DNA of 64,000 bases from positions 1,488,001-1,552,000 of the forward strand of contig CAVSDT010000002.1 of NCBI GenBank assembly GCA_963726825.1. The letters run 5' to 3'. The notes under the pieces are model-generated. The model had not been told where the DNA came from. It searched no databases and was given only the letters and a program-made list of their open reading frames with translations. Below, piece after piece: positions 52,654-60,589 of the stretch (its first letter is position 1; each line of letters starts with the position of its first letter). The DNA comes from DATLGB01 sp963726825 (GTDB lineage Bacteria; Actinomycetota; Thermoleophilia; Solirubrobacterales; Solirubrobacteraceae). Made by a program: the position numbers and the translations under genes.

Positions 52654-54120
52654 ATGGAAGCTGCCACCCCCCTGCGCTCGGCGCACGTGAAGGTCCTGGC
52701 CGATCGCGTCGTCATCGACGGCGTCGTCGTGACCGACCCGACGGTCGTCGAGCTCGTGCGCCGGCGGGCCGAGGCGGGCGAGGATCCCGCCCAGGTCGTC
52801 ACGGACGCCGTCGAGATCGGCGCCCGCGTGCTCGACCGCGAGCAGACCGGTGCCCAGGCCGACTTCGTGCGGGCCGAGTTCGTCAAGGCCTCCGCGGAGG
52901 TCGAGACGGCGTTCGCCGACAAGGCCCGCGTGGTCGCCCAGTTCTTCAACGACAAGGTCGACGAGGTGTTCGCGGCCGAGTCCGGGACGCTGCACAAGTC
53001 GATGGAGCGGCACTTCTCGGACGGATCCTCCGAGGCGGTCCAGCATCGCGTGCGGGCCGTGGTCGACGAGGTCATGCGCCAGTCGCGCGAGGATCTGGCC
53101 AAGCAGTTCTCCGCGACGGGTGACAACAACCCGCTCGCCCAGTTCCAGCGGGGCGTGCTCGGCGTCATGAAGCAGGGCGCGGACCGCCAGGACGTCGCGC
53201 TGCAGCGGCTGTACGAGAAGCTCGAGGCCACGCAGCTCGAGGTCGCCCGCCTCCACGCCGAGCGCGAGAAGCAGGCGTCCCTGGCCGCGGAGTCGGCGCG
53301 CGGCACGGCCAAGGGGCGGACCTTCGAGGAGGCGGTCTTCGACGCGCTGGACCGGATCGCGCTGGCCCAGGGCGACGACTGCGAGGCGGTCGGGGACTTC
53401 AAGGGCACCACGCGGCGGACCGGCGACATCACCGTCGGCATCGACGGCTGCGCCGGTGCGGCCCGCGGGCGGCTCGTGTTCGAGGTCAAGACGGGCCGGC
53501 TCTCCCGGCGCGAGATGGTCGACGAGCTCGACCGGGCGCGCGCCGAGCGCGACGCGGACTTCGCCGTGCTCGTCGTGCCGTCGGAGGAGAAGGTCCCTGC
53601 CCGCACGCAGGCGCTGCGCGAGATCAACGGCGACAAGCTCGTCGTGTGCTTCGACCCCGAGGAGGGCTCGACGCTGGGCCTCGAGGTGGCCTACGCGCTG
53701 GCCAGGGCGCGCGTGCTGATGGCGCGCGGGTCCGGCGAGGGCGTCGACGCGACGGCGGTCCGCGAGGCCGTCGAGCGCGCCACGGGCGCGATGGGCGACG
53801 TGCAGCGCGTCAAGCAGCAGCTGACGGGCGCGACGACGTCGATCGAGAACGCCCGCAAGATCGTCGACTCGCTGGCGGCCGCCGTCCGCGCGCACCTGGG
53901 CTCGATCGAGGCGCTGCTGGACGCGGCCGAGGCCGATCAGCCGGCGGTGGCGGCGCCCGACGTGGCGCCCGGGCCGACCGGATCCGCGGCCGCGCCGGCC
54001 CGCGATCCACTCGGGCCGTCGACCGCCGCCGCCGGGGCGGACGGGCCGGCACCCGCTGCCCCGCCCGCGGCGAGCAGCGCACACGTCCCGTTCCCGGGAC
54101 AGACCGCGCTGCTGGACTAG
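52654..54120 (+). CDS. Coiled-coil protein with PD-(D/E)XK-like nuclease domain
   Basis: 488 residues. Residues 60-215 are highly charged and helical with coiled-coil character. At 220-330 there is a restriction-endonuclease-like fold: GRTFEEAVFDALDRIA, TGDITVGIDG (Asp258), RLVFEVKTGRL (Glu277, Lys279), then VLVVPSEEKVPA. A helical segment and a Pro/Ala-rich tail follow. The layout recalls RmuC-like and DUF2130-type proteins but is not a clear match. The start is the ATG with no strong Shine-Dalgarno. The action on DNA is inferred. Confidence 0.7.
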   Translation: MEAATPLRSAHVKVLADRVVIDGVVVTDPTVVELVRRRAEAGEDPAQVVTDAVEIGARVLDREQTGAQADFVRAEFVKASAEVETAFADKARVVAQFFNDKVDEVFAAESGTLHKSMERHFSDGSSEAVQHRVRAVVDEVMRQSREDLAKQFSATGDNNPLAQFQRGVLGVMKQGADRQDVALQRLYEKLEATQLEVARLHAEREKQASLAAESARGTAKGRTFEEAVFDALDRIALAQGDDCEAVGDFKGTTRRTGDITVGIDGCAGAARGRLVFEVKTGRLSRREMVDELDRARAERDADFAVLVVPSEEKVPARTQALREINGDKLVVCFDPEEGSTLGLEVAYALARARVLMARGSGEGVDATAVREAVERATGAMGDVQRVKQQLTGATTSIENARKIVDSLAAAVRAHLGSIEALLDAAEADQPAVAAPDVAPGPTGSAAAPARDPLGPSTAAAGADGPAPAAPPAASSAHVPFPGQTALLD

Positions 54121-54121
54121 C

Positions 54122-54145
54122 CTCTGTGTCACATTCCTCACAGAG
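54122..54145. repeat. Inverted repeat after the coiled-coil gene
   Basis: CTCTGTG and CACAGAG are perfect 7-bp arms around a 10-base loop, in an unusually AT-rich patch just after the TAG at 54118. It could act in termination or as an operator for 54194. No T-run follows. Confidence 0.35.
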
Positions 54146-54193
54146 TCCCGGCCTGCCCCTCGTGGCGGTCACCGTGGCTCGGGAAGGCACCAC

Positions 54194-54418
54194 ATGAGCT
54201 CGCACGGCTGCTGCCCGGCCTGCCGCATCCACTTCGGCCCCCTGGACGACCCGCAGGTCTGTCCGCGCTGCACCGGTCCCACCGTCTCGCTGCGGGCCGA
54301 CCAGGTGCTCGGTCTCGCGCGGTTCACCCCCGCGCACGTGCCGGCGCTGGAGATCGACCTCGTGGCGCTGTCGGCCGCGATCGCCCACCGCACGCCACCG
54401 CCGCAGGCGTCCGCATGA
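54194..54418 (+). CDS. Small zinc-ribbon protein
   Basis: 74 residues. CCPAC (near 7) and CPRC (near 29) form a zinc ribbon like those in small regulators. The rest, ADQVLGLARFTPAHVPALE, is helical. Its stop overlaps the next gene (ATGA). Unknown function. Confidence 0.55.
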   Translation: MSSHGCCPACRIHFGPLDDPQVCPRCTGPTVSLRADQVLGLARFTPAHVPALEIDLVALSAAIAHRTPPPQASA

Positions 54419-54744
54419 GCGACGAGTCGGACCAGTTCCCCGTCCCGGCGCCGACGGTCGACGAGGCCCCCGCCGCCGAGCACGGCCTCGACGGTGACGA
54501 GATCCGCACCCTGATCGCCCGCCTGGCCCGTCCGCACCGGTCCGGGGGCTTCATGGTCGAGCGCGCCGCGCTGATGGCCGCCGGCACGAGCTTCACGGCC
54601 ATCGTGGACTGGATCGAGGCCCACGGCGGCAAGGCCGAGGCCGTCCCGCCGGCCCCGCCCAGCCGCGGGCTGTTCGCCGGCCGCGGCAGCGAGGCGCCGG
54701 TGCAGTCCACCCGCTGGCTGCTGCCGGCCGACGCGCTCTCCTGA
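54415..54744 (+). CDS. Small hypothetical protein
   Basis: 109 residues: an acidic N-terminus, a helical part DEIRTLIARLARPHRSGGF and VERAALMAAGTSFTAIVDWI, which resembles a small helix-turn-helix unit, and a Ser/Pro tail ending WLLPADALS. Coupled by ATGA to the zinc-ribbon gene. Function unknown. Confidence 0.5.
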   Translation: MSDESDQFPVPAPTVDEAPAAEHGLDGDEIRTLIARLARPHRSGGFMVERAALMAAGTSFTAIVDWIEAHGGKAEAVPPAPPSRGLFAGRGSEAPVQSTRWLLPADALS

Positions 54745-54895
54745 CCGCCCCCGCCCCGTTCGGCGCCGCAACCAGCGCCATCAGTCAGTCATCGGACGTC
54801 GCCGGGGCGCCGTAGGACTGGTGCCCCGCCGGACCGCCGGCCGTCGGGGATCGAACGCCCTCCCTGTCCACCGCCGGCCACCACGAAAGGCTGCC

Positions 54896-54940
54896 ATGCA
54901 GACCCCGAAGCAGGCCCCGGAGCGCTCATGCGCTCGATGA
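54896..54940 (+). CDS. Possible 14-residue leader peptide
   Basis: MQTPKQAPERSCAR, with GAAAGG five bases before its ATG. Its stop TGA overlaps the ATG at 54937 of the following small membrane protein, so translation could be coupled. Too short to prove. The 183-base region 54745-54927 is otherwise without a visible gene. Confidence 0.3.
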   Translation: MQTPKQAPERSCAR

Positions 54941-55119
54941 CCCCCCGCAAGCAGGGCGTGGTGCTGATCCTCGCCGCCGCGTTTCTGTCCTTCGTGCTCT
55001 CCGTGAGCCTGTGGTTCTTCGGCTCGCGCCCGGAGGGGCTGTTCGTCGGCCTCTGGGTCCCGTCCATCCTGGCGGCCGGAGCGTTCTGGTTCGCCGCGCT
55101 GGGCCCGCAACGATCATGA
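54928..55119 (+). CDS. Small membrane protein (two helices)
   Basis: 63 residues. MTPRKQGVVLILAAAFLSF opens the first helix, and GLFVGLWVPSILAAGAFWFA the second. ATG 54928 or 54937 could start it; the second overlaps the stop of the possible leader peptide. Coupled by ATGA to the next small membrane protein. Unknown function. Confidence 0.55.
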   Translation: MRSMTPRKQGVVLILAAAFLSFVLSVSLWFFGSRPEGLFVGLWVPSILAAGAFWFAALGPQRS

Positions 55120-55292
55120 CCGCCGCCCTCGGCGTCTTCGGGCTCGCGATCGTGTGCATGCTCTTCTACGGCATGTACCTGATCGCTCAGGACAGCACGG
55201 AGGACGTCCACCACGTCGGCCGCGAGGACCGGCGCTCCAACCTCAGCCCGCTCGACGACGACGCGCCGACGGCGGGCCACCGCGCCGGCTAG
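55116..55292 (+). CDS. Small membrane protein (one helix)
   Basis: 58 residues: one helix (ALGVFGLAIVCMLFYGMYLIA) given here in part as VFGLAIVCMLFYGMYLI, then a charged tail with HHVGREDRRSNLSPLDDD. ATGA overlap with the preceding small membrane gene. Its TAG stop shares CTAG with the convergent sepIVA-like gene. Unknown function. Confidence 0.55.
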   Translation: MTAALGVFGLAIVCMLFYGMYLIAQDSTEDVHHVGREDRRSNLSPLDDDAPTAGHRAG

Positions 55293-55753
55293 CGGACCTC
55301 GGCGGGCTCGTCCTTGCCCTGCAGGCGCTCGCGCCCGCGCTGGACGGCGCCGATGAACTTCGAGAGGTTGACCTCGAGCGTGTTGAGGATCTCGTCGGCG
55401 TAGTCCTCCGCGCCGAGGCGGATCTCACGCTCGCGGGCACGGGCGTCCTCGACGATGTCGTCGGACTGGCGCTCGGCCTGCTTGACGACCTCCTCGGCGG
55501 AGACGAGCTGGGCCTGGCGCTCACGCGCCTCCTTGACGATCCGCTCGGCCTCGCGCTTGGCCTCGGCGAGCATCTCCTGGCGCTCCTTGACGATCCAGCG
55601 CGCCTGCTTGATCTCGTCCGGGATCGTGGCCCGCATCTGATCGAGGATGTCGTAGATCTCCTCCTTGTCAACGCGAACCTTGTCCGACATGGGGACTTGC
55701 TTCGCGTTGTGGATGAGGTCATCCAGCTTGTCGATGAGTACGAGGACGTCCAT
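55289..55753 (-). CDS. sepIVA: SepIVA-like DivIVA-type coiled-coil protein
   Basis: 154 residues. The start VLIDKLDDLIHNAKQVPMSD has the VPM of DivIVA-like proteins, followed by DILDQMRATIPDEIKQAR and a long coiled coil of Ala/Lys/Glu helices; the end NLSKFIGAVQRGRERLQ resembles SepIVA. In mycobacteria SepIVA lies near DUF177 and rnc and acts in division-site cell wall work. This one sits beside coaD. Sometimes misannotated as ATP synthase subunit b because of the coil. Shorter than the mycobacterial protein (about 245). Confidence 0.7.
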   Translation of the reverse strand: MDVLVLIDKLDDLIHNAKQVPMSDKVRVDKEEIYDILDQMRATIPDEIKQARWIVKERQEMLAEAKREAERIVKEARERQAQLVSAEEVVKQAERQSDDIVEDARAREREIRLGAEDYADEILNTLEVNLSKFIGAVQRGRERLQGKDEPAEVR

Positions 55754-55774
55754 GGCGATCTGTGCGTGCTTTCG

Positions 55775-56275
55775 TCAGCGCCGGAGCGCTTCCTGCAAAG
55801 GTCCTGCAACGAATGATGGAACCAGCGCGGAGATGTCGCCGCCGAAGATGGCGAGCTCCTTCACCCCGCTGGACGAGAGGAAACTGTACTGGGGTGACGC
55901 CATGATGAAGACCGTCTCCACGTCGGGCGCCTGCAGGCGGTTGAGCTGGCTCATCTCCTGCTCGTACTCGAAGTCCGAGATCGCGCGCAGCCCCTTGACG
56001 ATCGCCTGGGCCCCCTCGCGGCGCGCGTAGTCGACCACGAGGGTGTCGAAGGAGCCCGCCCGGACGTTGCCCAGGTGCTCGGTCGCCTGGGTGATGAAGC
56101 CCTGGCGCTGCTCGACGTCGAAGAGCGACTTGCTCTTGCGCACGGAGGCGTTGACGACGGCGACGATGACCTCGTCGAAGAGCATCGAGGCGCGCGTGAT
56201 CACGTCGACGTGGCCGTTCGTGATCGGGTCGTAGCTGCCGGGGCAGACGGCGATCCGTGGGCGGTCAGTGGGCAT
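55775..56275 (-). CDS. coaD: Phosphopantetheine adenylyltransferase
   Basis: 166 residues from ATG 56275. The nucleotidyltransferase start AVCPGSYDPITNGHVDVI has the TxGH of the family, and YAREGAQ-like VDYARREGAQAIVKGLRA and YSFLSSSGVKELA are also typical. It makes dephospho-CoA from phosphopantetheine. The first 21 residues of the longer open frame are Thr/Ser-rich and excluded. It overlaps the rsmD end by 11 bases. Confidence 0.95.
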   Translation of the reverse strand: MPTDRPRIAVCPGSYDPITNGHVDVITRASMLFDEVIVAVVNASVRKSKSLFDVEQRQGFITQATEHLGNVRAGSFDTLVVDYARREGAQAIVKGLRAISDFEYEQEMSQLNRLQAPDVETVFIMASPQYSFLSSSGVKELAIFGGDISALVPSFVAGPLQEALRR

Positions 56276-56798
56276 GGAGGCGGATGAGGGTGTCGCCGTA
56301 GCGGCGTTCGTCGATGGTGCGGAGGGTGCTGAGGTCAAGCGGTGTGCGCCGGTCGGACTCCGCGACGACGAGCCCGTCGGGCGCCAGGACGGCGGCGACG
56401 GCCTCTCCCAGCTCGACGCCGAGCCTGGGTGCCGCCGCGTACGGCGGGTCGAGGAAGACCAGATCGTATTGCCGGGCGCGTACGCGCGCCGTCTCGAGCA
56501 CCGCGCGGGCCGGCCGGCGGGAGAGCTCGACCCCGGGGAGACCGGCGGTGTTGGCCCGCAACGCGGCCTGCGCCGGGGCCGCGGTGTCGCAGAACAGCGC
56601 GTCGGCGGCGCCGCGCGAGAGCGCCTCGATCCCGAGCGCGCCGGTGCCCGCGAAGAGGTCGAGCACCCGCGCGCCGTGCACGCGATCGCCCAGGATCGAG
56701 AACAGCGCCTCGCGCACGCGGTCGCTCGTGGGGCGGGTCGCGTCGCCCCGGGGGGCGGTCAGGCGGCGGCCCTTCGCGCTCCCCGCGATCACCCTCAT
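56265..56798 (-). CDS. rsmD: 16S rRNA (guanine966-N2)-methyltransferase
   Basis: 177 residues: MRVIAGSAKGRRL start, TRPTSDRVREALFSIL, SAM loop VLDLFAGTGALGIEAL and the target-binding LVFLDPPY. It modifies G966 of 16S rRNA. ATG 56798 overlaps the acetyltransferase stop; the stop overlaps coaD. Conserved rsmD-coaD order. Confidence 0.94.
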   Translation of the reverse strand: MRVIAGSAKGRRLTAPRGDATRPTSDRVREALFSILGDRVHGARVLDLFAGTGALGIEALSRGAADALFCDTAAPAQAALRANTAGLPGVELSRRPARAVLETARVRARQYDLVFLDPPYAAAPRLGVELGEAVAAVLAPDGLVVAESDRRTPLDLSTLRTIDERRYGDTLIRLHAH

Positions 56799-57319
56799 GA
56801 CCGCCGCCGCTCGTAGCAGCGATCCTCGAGGCCGTGCCAGTCCGCGGAGCCGATGTGGCGCATGCCGAGCTTCTCCACCACGCGCACGGACGCGCGGTTG
56901 TCGGCGACGACGTAGGCGACGATGCGCTCGACACCGAGCGTCTCGAAGCCGTGGCGCAGGACCTCCCGCGCGCCCTCGGTGGCGTAGCCGTGGCCCCAGT
57001 GGCTGCGACGCAGCCGGTAGCCGAGCTCCCAGGTGTCCCCCTGCGACGGGCGCAGGAAGAACCAGCCGACGAACGCGCCGCCGGGGCGTTGCAGCGCGGC
57101 CCAGTGCTCCCACGGCGGGTCGCGGTCGTAGCCGGCGATGATGCGCGGCAGCAGGCCGGCCTCGACGTCGGCCATCGTCCGCGGGGTCGCGGCGAGCTCG
57201 GGCTCGGCGTAGCGGACGACCTCGGGGTCGGAGTCGAGCGCGACGAGCGCGCCGGCGTCGTGGCGGGTGAAGCGCCGCAGCAGCAGCCGGGGGGTGCGCA
57301 GCAGGCGCTCGTCGCTCAC
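56795..57319 (-). CDS. GNAT acetyltransferase, RimJ/RimL-like
   Basis: 174 residues. LRTPRLLLRRFTRHDAGAL is the usual start; LGYRLRRSHWGHGYATEGA gives the acetyl-CoA site and VADNRASVRVVEKLGM the last motif. The substrate could be a protein N-terminus or a small amine. ATGA overlap with recG before it and with rsmD after it, so it is in the same transcript. Confidence 0.9.
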   Translation of the reverse strand: MSDERLLRTPRLLLRRFTRHDAGALVALDSDPEVVRYAEPELAATPRTMADVEAGLLPRIIAGYDRDPPWEHWAALQRPGGAFVGWFFLRPSQGDTWELGYRLRRSHWGHGYATEGAREVLRHGFETLGVERIVAYVVADNRASVRVVEKLGMRHIGSADWHGLEDRCYERRRS

Positions 57320-59436
57320 GCCGGGATCGGCTCCGGCGCGTCCGTGCCGAGCAGCTCGGCGTGCGCGAGGGCCAGGAGCGCGTGCTCGGGCGCGGCGAGG
57401 TCGGGGTCGTCGGCCAGCAGCGCGCCGGCGTGCACGCGGACGCGCTCGAGCAGATCGGCGTCGTCGGGCAGTCGGGCGTGCTTGAAGGCGGCCATGCCGG
57501 ACTGGCGGGTGCCGACCAGCTCGCCCTCCCCGCGCAGCTCGAGGTCGATCTCCGCCAGCCGGAAGCCGTCGGTGTGGCGCTCGAGCGCCTGCAGGCGCTT
57601 GGACTCCTTCGGGCCGAAGAGGATGCAGACGGACGGGTGCGGGCCGCGGCCGACGCGCCCGCGCAGCTGATGCAGCTGGGAGATGCCGAAGCGCTCGGCG
57701 TCCTCCACGAGCATCACGGAGGCGTTGGGGACGTCGATGCCGACCTCGATCACCGTGGTGGAGACCAGCACGTCCGCCGCGCCGGCGGCGAAGCGCTCCA
57801 TCGCGGCCTGCTTCTCGGCGGGCGTCATGCGGCCGTGGAGCAGCGCGAGGTCGTACTCGGGGAAGACGTCGCGCTGCAGCCGGGCGTGCTCCTCCGTGGC
57901 CGCGCGGGCCTCGAGGGCCTCCGAGACCTCCACCAGGGGGCAGACGACGAACGCCTGGCGGCCCCCCTCGAGCTCCTCGCGGATGCGGTCGTAGGCGCGG
58001 TGGCGCTCGGCGGCGCTGAAGGCGACGTGGGTGGCGATCGGCTGACGGCCGCGCGGGAGGTGCTTGAGCGCGGTCACGTCGAGGTCGCCGTAGGCCGTCA
58101 GCGCAAGCGTGCGCGGGATCGGCGTGGCGGTCATGTGCAGCACGTGCGGGACGCGGTCACCGGGGCCCTTGCGGTCCAGGGCGCGGCGCTGGCGGACGCC
58201 GAAGCGGTGCTGCTCGTCCACCACGACCACTGCGAGCCGGTCGAAGACGACGGGGTCCTCGATCAGCGCGTGGGTCCCGACGACGAGCTGCAGCTCCCCG
58301 GAGGCGAGCCGGCCGAGCAGCTCGCGACGGCGACCTGCGGGGGTCGAGCCCGTGAGCAGCGCGGCGGACACGAACGCGTCCGGCAGCAGGGACTGCAGCG
58401 TGATGAAGTGCTGCTCGGCGAGCGTCTCGGTCGGGGCCATCAGCGCGGCCTGGGCGCCGTGCTCGACGGCTCGCAGCATGGCGTGCACCGCGACGACGGT
58501 CTTGCCCGACCCGACCTCCCCCATCAGCAGACGCTGCATCGGGACGCTGCGGGCGATCGCGGCGTCGATCTCGTCCATCGCCCGCGCCTGGTCGTCGGTG
58601 GGGGTGAAGGGCAGGGTCTGCTCGATCCAGCGGGCCGTGAGCTCGCGCGGTCCCTCGAGCGCGAGCGCGCGGGCCCCGGCCTCCTTGACGGCGCGGTTGC
58701 GCAGCAGGACGAGCTGGGTGTGCAGGAGCTCGTCGAAGGCGAGGCGGCGGCGGCCGGGCTCGGTGTCCTGCGCCTCGTGACACGCCCGGACCGCGGCGGC
58801 GCGGTCGGGGAGCCGCTCCGCGGTGCGCAGCGCCGACGGCAACGGCTCGCCGATCGCGGCGAACGCGTGCTGATGGGCGCGGACCAGCTCGAGGATCTGC
58901 GTGCTGCTGAGCCCGTCGGTGGCGGGGTAGATGGCCACGCCCTGCTCGACGTCGCCGTCGGCGCCCAGGCCGCTCGTCGTCGGCGCGTGCGCGGTCACGG
59001 CGAAGCGGTTGCGGGCCTTGTAGGTGCCGCTCAGCAGCAGCCGGGTGCCGGCGGGGTAGCGCTTGACCAGCCACGGCTGGTTGAAGAACGTCGCCTCCAT
59101 CACCCCGGAGGCGTCGCCGACGACGGCGTTGACGAGCGGCTTCATCCCGCGCCGCTGCACGGGCCGGCTCGTGATCGTGCGCACCTCGGCGACGACGGTG
59201 GCCTTCTCCCCCGGTTGCAGCTCCGCGATCGTCCTGGCGCTCCCGCGATCGCGCGGCAGGTGCTCCAGCAGGTCCCCGACCGTCACGAGCCCCATCCCGG
59301 CGGCGGCCTGCTTGGCCTTGGCGGGCTTGATGTCGAGCTGCGCCGTGAGCGCCGACGGCTTCGCCAGGTGCACGGGCGCCGACCACAGCTCGGCGGCGGT
59401 GAGCGCCTCTCGGGTGCCGAAGCGGGTCGGTCGCAC
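57316..59436 (-). CDS. recG: ATP-dependent DNA helicase RecG
   Basis: 706 residues from GTG 59436. A wedge/OB-type N-terminal domain (about 70-190: VTVGDLLEHLPRD, GVMEATFFNQPWL), then helicase motifs GEVGSGKTVVA, VVVDEQHRFGV (DEQH), MTATPIPRTLAL and a late LRGRVGRGPHPS (TRG region), with ELRGEGELVGTRQSG at the end. It remodels stalled forks and Holliday junctions. The upstream open frame is a shadow of other sequence. 154 bases before its start hold the recG upstream and the inverted-repeat-flanked gene. Confidence 0.94.
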   Translation of the reverse strand: MRPTRFGTREALTAAELWSAPVHLAKPSALTAQLDIKPAKAKQAAAGMGLVTVGDLLEHLPRDRGSARTIAELQPGEKATVVAEVRTITSRPVQRRGMKPLVNAVVGDASGVMEATFFNQPWLVKRYPAGTRLLLSGTYKARNRFAVTAHAPTTSGLGADGDVEQGVAIYPATDGLSSTQILELVRAHQHAFAAIGEPLPSALRTAERLPDRAAAVRACHEAQDTEPGRRRLAFDELLHTQLVLLRNRAVKEAGARALALEGPRELTARWIEQTLPFTPTDDQARAMDEIDAAIARSVPMQRLLMGEVGSGKTVVAVHAMLRAVEHGAQAALMAPTETLAEQHFITLQSLLPDAFVSAALLTGSTPAGRRRELLGRLASGELQLVVGTHALIEDPVVFDRLAVVVVDEQHRFGVRQRRALDRKGPGDRVPHVLHMTATPIPRTLALTAYGDLDVTALKHLPRGRQPIATHVAFSAAERHRAYDRIREELEGGRQAFVVCPLVEVSEALEARAATEEHARLQRDVFPEYDLALLHGRMTPAEKQAAMERFAAGAADVLVSTTVIEVGIDVPNASVMLVEDAERFGISQLHQLRGRVGRGPHPSVCILFGPKESKRLQALERHTDGFRLAEIDLELRGEGELVGTRQSGMAAFKHARLPDDADLLERVRVHAGALLADDPDLAAPEHALLALAHAELLGTDAPEPIPA

Positions 59437-59550
59437 GCCGCCATTCTGGCGACCGGGCCGGTCGCCCTCGATTCCGGCACCGGTTCTGCGCAGGATCGGC
59501 ACGGTCGCGCCTTGTTCCGTCACGGCCGGCGCGAGCACCATGCCGCCCAG

Positions 59551-59600
59551 CCCCGGCCCACCACCCCAACCCGCCGGCGCCCACCGACCATGCCATGGCG
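59551..59600 (+). repeat. Left inverted repeat flanking the DUF559 gene
   Basis: Contains GCGCCCACCGACCA and CATGGCG, plus a C-rich left part. The revcomp of the right repeat (60538-60584) matches it over about 45 bases, with 22 of the last 25 identical. The start codon of the gene lies inside it. Confidence 0.7.
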
Positions 59601-60534
59601 CTCCTTCCCAGCACCCGTCGTCCCGCTCGACCCTTCCGAGCTGGTTCGCAGGTCCGCCGCGCTGCTGGCCGCCCGCCCGGACGTCGTCACCCGCGCGGCC
59701 CTCCTGGACGCCGGCACCTCCCGGAGCGAGATCGACTGGGGACTCGAGCGGGGCCGCCTGCACCGCGTCCACCGGGGCGTCTACGCCCTCGGGCGCCCGC
59801 AGCTGGATCCCGCCGGTCGCGCGTGGGCGGCGATCGCGGCGTGCGGCGTGGGCACCGTGCTCGGCGACCACTCGGCCGCGGCGATCTACGGGATGATCGA
59901 GGCGGTGCCCGAGCCGCTCGCGGTGACGACCACGGGCGGGACGAAGCCGCGTGGGGTCGTGAGCCGGCGTGTCAAGCACGCCCCGCCGGGTCTCATCCTC
60001 GACGGGCTGCCGCTCCTCGCGCCGCACCAGGTCCTGATCGAGCTCAGCGCGACGCGGTCCCAGGTGTTCCTCGCCCGGGCGCTCGCCGAGGCCGAGGTCC
60101 TCCGGCTCGTCGACCACGAGCGCCTGGCCGAGCAGGCGACCGGCCTGCGCCGCGTGCGTCCGCTGCTCGAGCTCCTCGAGGACGGTCCGCGGGGCACGCT
60201 GTCGGGACTGGAGGACCTCGCCCTCCCGATCCTCCTCGGGGCGGGGTTCCGGCGCCCGGCCGTCAACCCCAAGGTGCTCGGCACCTGGCGGGTCGACTTC
60301 CTGTGGGAGGCCGAGAAGGTCGTGCTGGAGGTCGACTCGTGGACCTACCACGCAACGCGCAGCCACTACGAGCGGGACGGGACCAAGCAGCTCGACCTCG
60401 AGCTGGCCGGCTACACGGTCGTCCGGGCGACGCGCCGGCAGCTCGAGCGGGAGCCCCTGAAGGTCGTCGCGCGCCTCGCGCGGCACCTGCGAACCAGCTC
60501 CGAGGTCGCCGGTCCACGGCCCGGTGCCGGCTGA
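59590..60534 (+). CDS. AbiEi-like N-terminus plus DUF559/Vsr-like nuclease domain protein
   Basis: 314 residues from ATG 59590. A winged-helix-like start (VVTRAALLDAGTSRSEID, RLHRVHRGVYALGRPQ) is followed by a middle part (LATRSQVFLARALAEAEVLR-like, quoted only as SATRSQVFLARALAE) and a nuclease-like end WRVDFLWEAEKVVLEVDSW with Asp and an ExD, and LELAGYTVVRATRRQ. It is the same architecture as 23988-24899. It is inserted opposite to the recG-DAK transcript and flanked by inverted repeats, suggesting a mobile unit. A role in DNA defence or regulation is possible, not shown. Confidence 0.7.
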   Translation: MPWRSFPAPVVPLDPSELVRRSAALLAARPDVVTRAALLDAGTSRSEIDWGLERGRLHRVHRGVYALGRPQLDPAGRAWAAIAACGVGTVLGDHSAAAIYGMIEAVPEPLAVTTTGGTKPRGVVSRRVKHAPPGLILDGLPLLAPHQVLIELSATRSQVFLARALAEAEVLRLVDHERLAEQATGLRRVRPLLELLEDGPRGTLSGLEDLALPILLGAGFRRPAVNPKVLGTWRVDFLWEAEKVVLEVDSWTYHATRSHYERDGTKQLDLELAGYTVVRATRRQLEREPLKVVARLARHLRTSSEVAGPRPGAG

Positions 60535-60537
60535 TCA

Positions 60538-60584
60538 CGCCATGACGTGGTCGGTGGGCGCTGGCGGGTGTGGGTGGGCGGGGC
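60538..60584 (-). repeat. Right inverted repeat flanking the DUF559 gene
   Basis: Starts CGCCATGACGTGGTCGGTG and runs through GGGTGGGCGGGG. It is the reverse complement, with a few mismatches and one short indel, of the left repeat. It ends six bases before the DAK gene stop. Confidence 0.7.
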
Positions 60585-60589
60585 GCGGG

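Noticed and set aside
55289..55753. ATP synthase subunit b
   Set aside because: No membrane anchor; the VPM start and neighbours fit DivIVA/SepIVA, and no atp genes are near.
57361..59589. Long plus-strand frame opposite recG, joined to the DUF559 gene
   Set aside because: Only the part from 59590 is protein-like; the rest mirrors recG and lacks any domain.
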